Positions 11,601 through 27,416 of a stretch of DNA of 64,000 nucleotides are shown here, piece after piece. The notes below the pieces were generated by a model, which worked only from the letters and a program-made list of their open reading frames with translations, did not search any database and was not told the DNA's origin. The first letter of the stretch is position 1. Each line of letters begins with the position of its first letter. This DNA comes from Capitella teleta (taxonomy: Eukaryota; Annelida; Polychaeta; Capitellidae). The stretch is from positions 318,860 through 382,859 of the forward strand of contig KB292365.1 in the NCBI GenBank assembly GCA_000328365.1. Reading direction: 5' to 3'. Both the position numbers and the translations under genes were made by a program.

Positions 11601-14600
11601 AGACCCCGTTAATCTGCCGTCATGTAATCCGCTCTTTTTGTAATCCGCCATAAAATCTCAGAGACGAATCGTTCGCAATGTTAATTGTGTCATGTAATCC
11701 GTCCTTTTCGTTAATCCGACTTCTACCACGATTCTAGGGAACGAATCTACACTTTATCATTGTAAATAAAACATGTAATCCGCCCCCCAAATAGCGTGTC
11801 GAAGACAAACATCAGCCAAGACACATCAATTGTCGGCGATTTCTTTGAAGTCGGGTCAGTTCAACAACCAATGGCGCCTCCTCGTTTGTTTAACGCTTAA
11901 CAAGTTAATTAAACAAAGCGAATCAATCGTAGGCGAAAATTCTTATAGTCTTTCATTTAATTGGTCGCTGGGTTAAGCGATGTTCATGAGCGGAACGAAC
12001 GAGATGACGAAGTTGTGAATGGAGATCAATCGAGTGGAGAAGTGAGTGGATCTGAGCCCGCGAAGGAAGTCTTGGCGGGGGGAAGCGAGGCAGCACGTAC
12101 GCTCATTAATGCTATATTTCGAGAGATTCGAGGAGTCGGAGGCAGCGAAGTAAGAAAATAGAGATGAACTACACAGATTGGGCGTGGTGGAACGGCTTAC
12201 CACAAGCAGACAACCATCACTGATTTTTTCAAAAAATAAAAATTTTTTATTGACCTCATGTGATCGTTTGTGAGATCCTTTTAAATCTCCAGCTTCAAAC
12301 CTAATATATAGTATATAGTATAGAGTATAGTAATATATAGTATATGCCACTACGTTAATGCATTACATGGGCTTTGGGGGTTTTAGAATGACACACAATT
12401 TTCATCAATTTGTGGTCTGAAATGTAATCCGCCCTTTTCATTAATCCGTCAGTTTCCTTGGGAACGGAGGAGGGCGGATTAACGGGGTCTGACTGTATAT
12501 AAATATATGTGATATTATACATTATTATTTTTATGTTATTCTCAATTTCTTCACCACGAAGCTAGAATAAACACAAACAATGAGCCAGGTAAAAGGTCTT
12601 AGCTCTGATCATGAGTCCAAATTTCATTGAACTAAATTTTCATCCTGAATATTGACAATGGGCTAAAATGTGGGAATATCAGATCCTCTTTCTGGTGAAA
12701 TGGCGAAATTCAAGTGGAAATTCCAACAAATATTAATGACCAAAAGAGCCGAGGGCATTGAACCTTTGATGATTCTGCGCATTGGTCAATCTCGAACATC
12801 ACAAACGTTTACTTTGGCTCATTGTGGGGTTACACAAGAATGTGATTCATAGCTTTTCGCTGGTCACTCCTCGTAATATCATTAGCAGAAAATGATAACT
12901 CGGCCAATCAAATGGTTGGGTAAATATTTGTGGATTTCTGATGACTATTTATTATCAATCAGTTCATCAGTTGCCTCTCGTTAAATTCAGAACATCACTT
13001 ATATAATAATATTGCTTGATGAATTCAATTGATGGTGAATCATAAATCTATAACATTATAGATTATCGCTCGTGATTAGACACAGGATTGATACAATGAA
13101 TGAATTATTGATATTTATTCAAAATTGATTTGATCAATCGAATCATTTCGAATTCATTCAAAGAAATTCCTGAACATTATGATGTACTAGTTGGTATACC
13201 AATTGACATTGTTCTTCCATCTATATTATGTGTATTCACTGATTTGATTTATGAAAAGAGATTTCTTTGTGGCAAGATATGGTAGACCATAGGTCACAAG
13301 CAATAATTTAGATAGTGGGTGACCTTTTGACCTTTTGATTAATACTTTAAATACGCCAAATCTGACATCAATGGTTGCATTCAATTACTATTTTTATGCA
13401 CATCTCCTTTATATTGCGCATTTATTAAAAAAAAAACTTCTATTGCGCATGACAAGAGAACATAACATGAGATAACGAGAAGAAAATGAAGAACAAAATC
13501 GAAAATTAATTAATGGATGAATTAATGGGTTTGTGGATGATACGTCAGAGAATCGGAAGATTTATACGCATTCAAGCAGTTTGTGATTAACATAAATATT
13601 ACGTCATAAACACATGAGGATAGTATGGAGGCAGCTGGTGAACCTCTAATCACAGCATCATCGCAAATACTCGAGTGATTGATATCTTTTTTTTTTTTGT
13701 AATTTTGAATTATACGATCATTCATGTTCACTGTCACTTAGAATCGAAGTAAGCTAAGGGCGTGTACAATGATGCTGCAGTTTTACTCAACTGCTCGGAT
13801 CCTCTTTGTTTTCTACTTATTGTATAACTTGTGTGGACACCCTAAAGTCACGTGGTTTGAGATGATGGATTCAAGGTGCGGGGATTTTCCTTTGGAACCG
13901 AACAGTCGTCAGACTTGGAGCAAATGCTGGAGCGATCACTTCCGAGCCATCCCAAATGCAAAATCCGTGAGTGGTGGAATGCAGACAATGTTGCTCAAAG
14001 TATTGGCACAGCTTCTAAATGATACCGACAAAGTCATCTTGCTCGACATTCCTGTGTTTGAAAACAAAGGTGATCCAGCCATTGCTTTAGGAGAGTTTAA
14101 TCTGATGCAAATGTTGCACAAAGAAGTGATTTACACTTGCACTTACCAATGTGGATCGAAGCAATGGCAACGGGCAAGAGATATGGTGGACACTTTGGGC
14201 TCTGGCAACGTGGCTGTCTTAGCACATGGTGGAGGCAATGTAGGGGGCTATCCAGAAAGAGATTTGAAGCGATACGAGATGATGGAGATGTTCCCGGATG
14301 TCAAGTTCATCATGATGCCACAGAGCGTATTCTTCAATGATTCTGTACAGCTTCGAAAGGCTGCAAAAATGTATGCAAAACATAAAGACCTGACCATTCT
14401 CTTGAGAAGTGATCGGTCATTCGAAGTTATACAGAAGGCGATACCATCAGTCACGTCGATACTTGTTCCGGATGCTGCATATGGAATTGGTCACGTGACT
14501 CGGTTTATGGAACCTCTCTATGACGTCATCATCATTCATCGTGCTGATAAGGAGGCGGTCTCTGATATTGGATCGTTCCGCTTTCCGGATAGTGTGACTT

Positions 14601-17158
14601 TCATTGAACGTGACTGGGATGGCCATTGGCCGACCCCTCGCGGCGAGACTCTAGTGGAACAGTTGCATTTGTTTCCTTATAATGGATTGTTGTATCTACA
14701 GCGGGGCCGAGTGCTGATTACTGACCGCCTCCATGGTCATATTGTATCCACGCTCTTTGATAATCTTCCAACCGTTCTTTTGGGAAATTCACACGGAAAA
14801 GTGCGAGATTTTTACGATACGTGGGGCTCTCCGCACCGCACGGCCATCGCTCATACCGCCGAGGAAGCTTCGAGCAAAGCGGTTGACATGCTCCGTAGGT
14901 TTTATCCGGACAGGGTATAATTAAAAGTTCGGGGGTTACTTGCATTAACCTCCATTTCTTGTCATTCTATTCAAAGACTTCATACTCACCTGGTATTCGT
15001 AGCTTTAAGTAGAAAAATAGTAATTTAGTGATTCTCAAGATAGATACGAAAAAAAGGACCATGTGTCATTCCACGCGATTCTCAAGACAAACATGTTAAT
15101 CAATGATACACGCGGCATGAATTGAATTTCATCGTCGATTAGTTTCAATTCCCCATTTTCGTGTTAAAAGGCATTAGTATGAAATTGGATGCAAGGAAAC
15201 CGCTCACCAGCAAGGATCAGGTGTTGTTGGCGAGTGATTAAAGCATTCATCGATTGCATTTTGCTTTATATTAAATATAATTATGTGCTCTCAAAACAGG
15301 TGAATGTGTAATTAATTGATCTGTTGAGTGAACTAAATTCATTCAGCGGAGCCTATAGAAGCAAGTGTGTGGAGTGCATCGTATATTTTTCACCGCAACG
15401 CAAACGAGAACGATATTTTTTGTTTTTTTTTTTTTTTTTTTCCTTTCGTACATATCGCCTTTTTATAAAATAAAAGAGCCAGTTGGTTCTGGATTCGGCA
15501 GACAGAGCATGTCGGCCAGTTTCTGGCTTAACCATGATCATAATATCGGATTGGACTCAATCCGATCTTGAATAAACTTGATTAATGAAGCTTTTCACTA
15601 TTTTTAAATAAAATTTCATAACTTCCTGGCTAAACCAGCCAGTTTTTAATGCTATTTATATATTCTAACGAGTGATTTGCGCATAATTATTAAAATTATG
15701 TTAATACGTGACGCTGAATGCAGAGCTGACAGGCAGGTATAATTAAAGGACAGTCACTGATGTTGCCTTCTTTGCCAAGAAGTATATTGGTATTAAGATA
15801 AAAAAGGGACACAAATAACTGCAAGCTAATTTTTCGACATGTGTTGCAATATGGCGCCAATAACCACATATGAAAACTTCCCGACAATAGACTTTGTGCA
15901 GAGAATTCCTGGGTGTTTGTAATTTAAGACTTGAGACCTATTGTTCGTTATTCCAATTATAATTATGCTATGACGTTGTCAGTAATCTAATTATATCTAG
16001 AAACGCACAATTCACAATTTTGCTATACATCACATCAGTTTAAGTGTGGTGGTATATCTGTCGATGCACAATACTTGTGCAAAATATGAATTATTTATTT
16101 GCATATAAAGATTCGCCATGGTGATTTTACTAGTAAAGTTCGCCATTTTGAGCAAGATAAGACAATTCAAGTCAAATTCTGAAGAATAAAAACACGGCCT
16201 ATAAAGGAATTGCCGGAGCAGTTCATGAATTGAGTGAAGCGGGTGAGAGTTGGATGATTCGTTGAGCTGGTCGACGGCGCCACACTATACACAAGTTAGG
16301 ACAACCATTTTAGTTACCTTACCCCCGAATGTTAAACTGGACGTTTATGTCCAGTTCCTTCTGTAGGAAATGGATTATTTGCTCGATTTCGATGGAAACT
16401 TGACATATTATGCATATCAATAGAAAGCTTATGACCTCAAACATCAAGAAATCGTTTTACCAAAATGGCCGCCTCGGGTATCCAAAACGCATAATTCATT
16501 CACCAGGTGAACTATAGCAGCGATTTTGATGACTAATACTACTAAACATAAAGCAGTGACATATTAGTAATGTGTTATATCATGTAAACATCTCGGGATA
16601 ATCCGTAAATTAACAGTCATCTATTTTTGTACTTTTTCATATATTATGAACTTTTTAATATTTTTAACACAATCAAAATAAACTTGATATACTGTTACAT
16701 AATACTCTTACATAATGATAATGCTGCCGCCCATCAAATCCCCTTCAAAACTGAATGCACCCCTTTTATCTCCACAGGCAATTAAGAAGCGAATTGGAAC
16801 CTTAGATGAACAAATTCTTATTCAATGCTATCCCCTGACGTCAATTCTACACGCCCTGGGTCTGCCAGAAATCGATTACTTCTCCTTGGATATCGAAGGC
16901 CCAGAAATCGACATCCTACGAACCATTCCCTGGGCTGATGTTAAGATCAACGTCTTCACCATCGAGTTCAGATGCTGGGATGGGGACAGTGTGGATGAAG
17001 GAAGATCAAGGAAGAAACTCGAAACTATCAGGAAGATATTCCACAAGACAGGTCTGTACGAAGAGGTCACCCTTCTTCCTCCTCAAAGTGACCCTGTGAA
17101 GGAGGCTAAGGACTCTTTGGACGTGGTGTTCAAGAGAAAAGACTTGAACAAATCGTAG
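8639..17158 (+). CDS. FkbM-family (Methyltransf_21) methyltransferase, membrane anchored
   Basis: Two exons: 8639-9265 (209 residues) and 16778-17158 (126 residues plus stop); AAG|GTAACC and CTCCACAG|GCA keep phase 0 and restore an unbroken domain, about 335 residues in all. The family transfers methyl groups from S-adenosylmethionine; bacterial members O-methylate sugars or polyketides. A hydrophobic segment at residues about 14-34 after a short N-terminus suggests a type II membrane protein with a lumenal catalytic domain. Motif I is LEVGAANGE (128-136), followed by LIEAN (154-158) and SLDIEGPE (245-252). Several N-x-T sites fit secretion. Starts at 8483 and 8675 are possible, but the TATA box favours 8639. 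AATAAA at 17178-17183. Drosophila Star-like proteins belong to the same superfamily. The 7,512-bp intron contains a complete gene. Confidence 0.85.
9266..10005. other. FkbM intron, first part
   Basis: AT-rich intron sequence with no recognised exon or repeat before the first pogo-like element. Confidence 0.5.
10008..10871 (+). mobile_element. pogo/Tigger-like DNA transposon, deletion derivative, copy 1
   Basis: 864 bp bounded by terminal inverted repeats starting CAGTCAGACCCCGTTAATCC, with a TA dinucleotide on each side (10006-10007 and 10872-10873) as expected of Tc1/mariner-pogo insertions. Related TAATCCGCC motifs recur subterminally. The interior keeps only a mutated C-terminal piece of a transposase, including the stretch encoding the T-I-T-D-F-F type tail. 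No DDE core or DNA-binding domain remains, so the element is non-autonomous. The last TIR base is mutated. It shares its whole layout with copy 2, so both descend from one deleted master element. Confidence 0.85.
10874..11593. other. FkbM intron between the two pogo-like copies
   Basis: About 720 bp of AT-rich sequence with no recognised exon, RNA or repeat. Confidence 0.5.
11596..12495 (+). mobile_element. pogo/Tigger-like DNA transposon, deletion derivative, copy 2
   Basis: 900 bp with intact CAGTCAGACCCCGTTAATC / GGGGTCTGACTG ends and TA duplications at 11594-11595 and 12496-12497. The interior matches copy 1 almost throughout, plus a short TATAG-rich expansion near 12304-12345. An acidic segment (about 11985-12160) and, in another frame, K-Q-T-T-I-T-D-F-F-K-K-stop (about 12197-12238) correspond to the C-terminus of pogo/Tigger transposases. 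That tail is a PCNA-binding PIP-box motif known from this family. Non-autonomous. Confidence 0.87.
12498..13768. other. FkbM intron and upstream region of the nested gene
   Basis: AT-rich; must hold the promoter of the nested pyruvyltransferase. No TATA box is evident in the last 100 bp, where a T tract (about 13687-13698) is the only notable feature. Confidence 0.45.
13769..14920 (+). CDS. Polysaccharide pyruvyl transferase family protein, copy A (intron-nested)
   Basis: Intact single-exon frame of 383 residues starting ATGATG. The family (PS_pyruv_trans) moves the enolpyruvyl group of phosphoenolpyruvate onto a sugar to make a pyruvate ketal; best known from bacterial exopolysaccharides and a yeast cell-wall enzyme. 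A hydrophobic segment at residues 11-22 suggests a Golgi-type signal anchor. Family motifs in order: ENKGDPAI (98-105), AHGGGNVGG (152-160), MMPQSV (182-187), PDAAYG (234-239), ITDRLHGH (317-324) with the conserved DRLHG, and GNSHGK (339-344). The gene lies in the FkbM intron on the same strand, so it needs its own promoter and poly(A) site; no AATAAA was found close to its stop. Copy B lies inverted 3.9 kb downstream. Confidence 0.9.
   Translation: MMLQFYSTARILFVFYLLYNLCGHPKVTWFEMMDSRCGDFPLEPNSRQTWSKCWSDHFRAIPNAKSVSGGMQTMLLKVLAQLLNDTDKVILLDIPVFENKGDPAIALGEFNLMQMLHKEVIYTCTYQCGSKQWQRARDMVDTLGSGNVAVLAHGGGNVGGYPERDLKRYEMMEMFPDVKFIMMPQSVFFNDSVQLRKAAKMYAKHKDLTILLRSDRSFEVIQKAIPSVTSILVPDAAYGIGHVTRFMEPLYDVIIIHRADKEAVSDIGSFRFPDSVTFIERDWDGHWPTPRGETLVEQLHLFPYNGLLYLQRGRVLITDRLHGHIVSTLFDNLPTVLLGNSHGKVRDFYDTWGSPHRTAIAHTAEEASSKAVDMLRRFYPDRV
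14921..16777. other. FkbM intron, last part
   Basis: The first about 55 bp after the stop match the sequence after the copy B stop (TTGCATTAACCTCCATT and flanks), so the duplication included 3' flank. The rest is AT-rich with a T tract at 15416-15441 and no recognised exon until the acceptor at 16776-16777. Confidence 0.5.
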
Positions 17159-17177
17159 ATTTTATGATGTGCGCTCT

Positions 17178-17183
17178 AATAAA
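17178..17183 (+). promoter_or_regulatory. Poly(A) signal AATAAA of the FkbM gene
   Basis: Canonical hexamer about 20 nt after the stop codon at 17156-17158; implies a very short 3' UTR. Confidence 0.6.
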
Positions 17184-18795
17184 TTTGTCATGCTAATAAT
17201 GGAGAGGGTTAATTGCTGCATTACTTACAATTCTACCTTCTGATTGCTCACTAATTTAGGTTGACCAGAAAACTAGTAAATGTGGAACTTATAAGATGAC
17301 GTTTAGCCACCAATAATCATGGCACTGCAAGCTAAGTGAACTATTTTGAGTCGCAGGATGACATGGAAATAATGAGGATGCACACCAAATATCCACCCCA
17401 AATGAAACCGTTCACTTGGACCCAGACAGGTTGTAATTACATTTATCACAACCGAGTACAGAACAGGTTCAATGTACTAGATTGAATAGACGATCCCATT
17501 ATATATTTCGTTAAACTTCTAATCAGCTTGGTTACCCATTTTCATATACCCTCTCCCATTGGATTGAAACATCGGAAAAGGCTTTATTACATTCAGTAGA
17601 ACAGCTAATACATCTTCAAATTGTGATTGCAAGAAAGAGATCTGCATCATAATCATGCATGACCCCTTTGATAAGAATCAAATTTCTACCACAGTTCGGC
17701 ACTGTGCATTGTGTCAGGCTGTGTTGGAAATCTTCCTTGTTTGAAACCTGCATGACACGTTAAGAAGCAATCATGAGTCCTTCATGATGGGAGGGTGAAC
17801 TGTAAGTTGACAAAGCAATCATCGGCGGAGATGTGAACTCTTCAGGTACATAATCTCTAGTTCAACATAAGCTGTTTCTTGCATGAGTGTTGTAACAACG
17901 CATCTGAAATTCATTGGAATAATATATGTAGGTGGCATCATAAAAGATAATGGGCAGCTCCTCCCCCAGATGATAATTTTCATCTGATTTTCTGCCATTC
18001 CTGTCCCCAAATATGCCACATTCTTTCCACCATCCAGCAAGGTGTTTTTTACTGCTAGAATGAAGACAGCTAAAGTCATGTCTATAATAATTTCATGATA
18101 AAATATATATTTTTATTCCGCACCAGTCAGCCGCACTACTTTCACCACACGTTAGGACTCTCATCTTCCTATTTCTCCGAATAGGACATCTCTTGGTCAT
18201 CGTACTCGCATCTACAACTTTTCCACTACGTTGAATATCTCATTTCTGCGCCCCATTTCGCCCCACAGCCCTAATCTCGAATCCATAACAGATTAATCCG
18301 AAAACTTCTTCTGCCTTCAGTAAATAATCGATGTATATTTCAATTATCTTCATGGCGCACTGAGTCGCAAAATAGTTCAGGCATGTTTTCGTTTTCTTAT
18401 TTTTGTATAATATTCCATATAATTATTTGTATTAGTAAACCATTTGTATCCATCTCCTTTTGTCAAATACCCATTCAAATGTATAGCAAATGTGTAAACC
18501 ATATTATAATTGTTTGTAATTGTTCTTTGGTTAACCCCCACACCCCCCCCCTCCTCAAAAAAAAAGAAGAAGAAAAAAAACAAAAACAAAAACAAAAAAA
18601 AACCAACACCAACAACATAAAATTTCATTCCAAATCGGGGGATTATACTTCATGGACAATTTAATTCAATTCCTGCCACGTGAACCGATGATTAACGTTA
18701 CGCAGCTGGCGCAAGGTGAATATGCATGACGTCATTGAAAATAATTAATAATGACAAGTAATGGAGGTTAATGCAAGTAACCCTCAAGCTCTTAA
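17184..18795. other. Intergenic region between the FkbM gene and copy B
   Basis: Non-coding as far as visible. A low-complexity C-then-A-rich stretch lies at about 18535-18605. Directly right of it is the short 3' flank homology shared with copy A (about 18740-18795). Confidence 0.5.
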
Positions 18796-19953
18796 TTATA
18801 CCCTGTCCGGGTAAAACCTACGGAGCATGTCAACCGCTTTGATCGAAGCTTCCTCGGCGGTATGAGCGATGACCGTGCGGTGCGGAGAGCTCCACGTATC
18901 GTAAAAATCTCGCAATTTTCCGTGTGAATTTCCCAATATAACGGTTGGAAGATTATCAAAGAGCGTGGATACAATATGACCATGGAGGCGGTCAGTAATT
19001 AGCACCCGACCACGCTGTATGCACAGCATTCCATTGTATGGGAACAGATGCAATTGGTCGAGAAGAGTCTTGCCACGAGGGGTAGGCCAGAGACGATTCC
19101 AGTCACCCTCTGCGAATGTCACGTTATCCGGAAAGTGGAACGATCCAATATCAGAGACAGCCTCCTCGTCCCCGCGACGCATGATGATGAAGTCATAGAG
19201 TGGCTCCATGAACCGAGTCAGGCGACCTATACCATAAGCAGCATCCGGAGCCAGTATCGATGTCACCAATGGCATCGCCTTATGTATAACTTCGAATGAG
19301 GGTTGGTTCCGCAAGAGAATGATCAGGTCTTTATGCTTAGCATACATTTTTGCAGCCTTTCGGAGCTGTACAGAATCATTGAAGAATACGCTCTGTGGCA
19401 TCATGATGAACTTGACATCCGGGAACATCTCCATCATCTCGTATCGCTTCAAATCTCTTTCTGGATAGCCCCCTACATTGCCTCCACCATGTGCTAAGAC
19501 AGCCACGTTGCCAGAGCCCAAAGTGTCCACCATATCTCTTGCCCGTTGCCATTGCTTCGATCCACATTGGTAAGTGCAAGTGTAAATCACTTCTTTGTGC
19601 AACATTCGCATCAGATTAAACTCTCCTAAAGCAATGGCTGGATCACCTTTGTTTTCGAACACAGGAATGTCGAGCAAGATGACTTTGTCGATATCATTTA
19701 GAAGCTGTGCCAATACTTTGAGCAACATTGTCTGCATTCCACCACTCACGGATTTTGCATTTGGGATGGCTCGGAAGTGATCGCTCCAGCATTTGCTCCA
19801 AGTCTGACGACTGTTCGGTTCCAATGGAAAATCACCGCACTCTGAATCCACCATCTCAGACCACGTGACTTTATCCTCATGGTGTCCACACAGTTTATAC
19901 AATAAGCATAACACAATGAGGATCCGAGCAGTTGAGTATACCTGCAGCTCCAT
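18796..19953 (-). CDS. Polysaccharide pyruvyl transferase family protein, copy B
   Basis: Intact single-exon frame of 385 residues from ATG at 19953 (the frame extends to 19962 only with TTG). Same family, anchor and motifs as copy A: ENKGDPAI, AHGGGNVGG, MMPQSV, PDAAYG, ITDRLHGH and GNSHGK are all present, so both copies look catalytically competent. Copy B is inverted relative to copy A and convergent with the FkbM gene. The middle of the protein (from C-G-D-F to A-K-H-K-D-L) differs from copy A at only about two residues in some 170, but the rest carries about 35 differences in 175. That uneven pattern suggests gene conversion after an inverted duplication. Confidence 0.9.
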   Translation of the reverse strand: MELQVYSTARILIVLCLLYKLCGHHEDKVTWSEMVDSECGDFPLEPNSRQTWSKCWSDHFRAIPNAKSVSGGMQTMLLKVLAQLLNDIDKVILLDIPVFENKGDPAIALGEFNLMRMLHKEVIYTCTYQCGSKQWQRARDMVDTLGSGNVAVLAHGGGNVGGYPERDLKRYEMMEMFPDVKFIMMPQSVFFNDSVQLRKAAKMYAKHKDLIILLRNQPSFEVIHKAMPLVTSILAPDAAYGIGRLTRFMEPLYDFIIMRRGDEEAVSDIGSFHFPDNVTFAEGDWNRLWPTPRGKTLLDQLHLFPYNGMLCIQRGRVLITDRLHGHIVSTLFDNLPTVILGNSHGKLRDFYDTWSSPHRTVIAHTAEEASIKAVDMLRRFYPDRV

Positions 19954-20396
19954 TGTGCTCAATATTTTCGGATGTTTTTATCATTCAACTCGGTGATGCA
20001 AAGGGAATTGCAAGATTTAGTCGCAGACACGCAGTCTTACTCTATTGTGTGCTGTAGACCTAGTTAATCACCATTGTAATTGAATAGCACTGCAACATGT
20101 TCCAACAAAGGACAAATTTTATGCAATTCAAATTTATTTTAATTTAATTTTATGCTTTGCAATACATAAGCGATCGAGATATGCTTGCATAAATTATCTC
20201 CAGAACCAAAGGCAATTATCATGTAGTCTTGAACAATCGATGATTATCAATTATATATCAGGAGAGAACCACGGAAAACACAGCATGTGTGATTGTTGCA
20301 AACACACATACTGTGTTTTCAAACAGCATATATTATTTATTTAGCGTTACACAACCTTGAAGTTACTCATAAATATTCATGATTGTCTTTCAATAG
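19954..20396. other. Upstream region of copy B and intron of the next gene
   Basis: AT-rich; holds the copy B promoter, with no clear TATA box. It ends in a plausible acceptor (TTGTCTTTCAATAG) for the exon at 20397. Confidence 0.4.
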
Positions 20397-20719
20397 GTTC
20401 GCTGAAGCATGCTGCTTTAAGACATTCGCATATAACACGTTTAAAACAATATAAACCAAGCCTAATGCCAGACATGTATGTTACGTCCACAGTCAGTTAT
20501 CTGCTAGATTATCCTGCCAACAATATTCCAATGCAACCGCTGTTTGGCGATGATCCCATGGTACTTACTGATAATAGAATGGCGAGTGGTGCGCCCCGTA
20601 TTTCCATTTACAAACTGGATGTTACACAGAATCAAACAACTAGCATGCCTTTAAGTAAACTAAAACAGACCAAGAGTCATGGCAAGATCTTATTCGTTGC
20701 CCCAAAGAAGTTATATTAA
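20397..20719 (+). CDS. Terminal exon of an unidentified gene
   Basis: Open for 107 residues after a TTGTCTTTCAATAG acceptor, then a stop and overlapping AATAAA signals at 20765-20774. Its upstream exons were not found; they would lie in or beyond the copy B region. The peptide is basic, Tyr/Pro/Leu-rich, without cysteines, membrane segments or a signal (for example M-P-D-M-Y-V-T-S-T, then I-P-M-Q-P-L-F-G-D-D), somewhat like small axonemal or microtubule-associated proteins, but that is only an impression. It ends 135 bp from the stop of the convergent ABC transporter gene. Confidence 0.5.
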
Positions 20720-20764
20720 CTGGAATCGACAAACCCAATCAATAATCTCATAAAAACACCGAAA

Positions 20765-20774
20765 AATAAATAAA
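20765..20774 (+). promoter_or_regulatory. Overlapping AATAAA poly(A) signals
   Basis: AATAAATAAA 46 nt downstream of the stop at 20719, supporting that exon as the real 3' end of a plus-strand transcript. Confidence 0.6.
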
Positions 20775-20854
20775 ATTGACACACTAATTATTAATCGGTG
20801 AAATCTGATAAGTGACATGACACCAGTGAGGCTCAACGTGTTCCAACATAGACT

Positions 20855-27416
<6,562 letters not shown>

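Noticed and set aside
13936-14454. Several open frames in other phases of the pyruvyltransferase genes, identical in both copies (for example 14137-14340 and 19376-19579)
   Set aside because: They are shadows of the real frame; their identity between copies only reflects the conserved tract.
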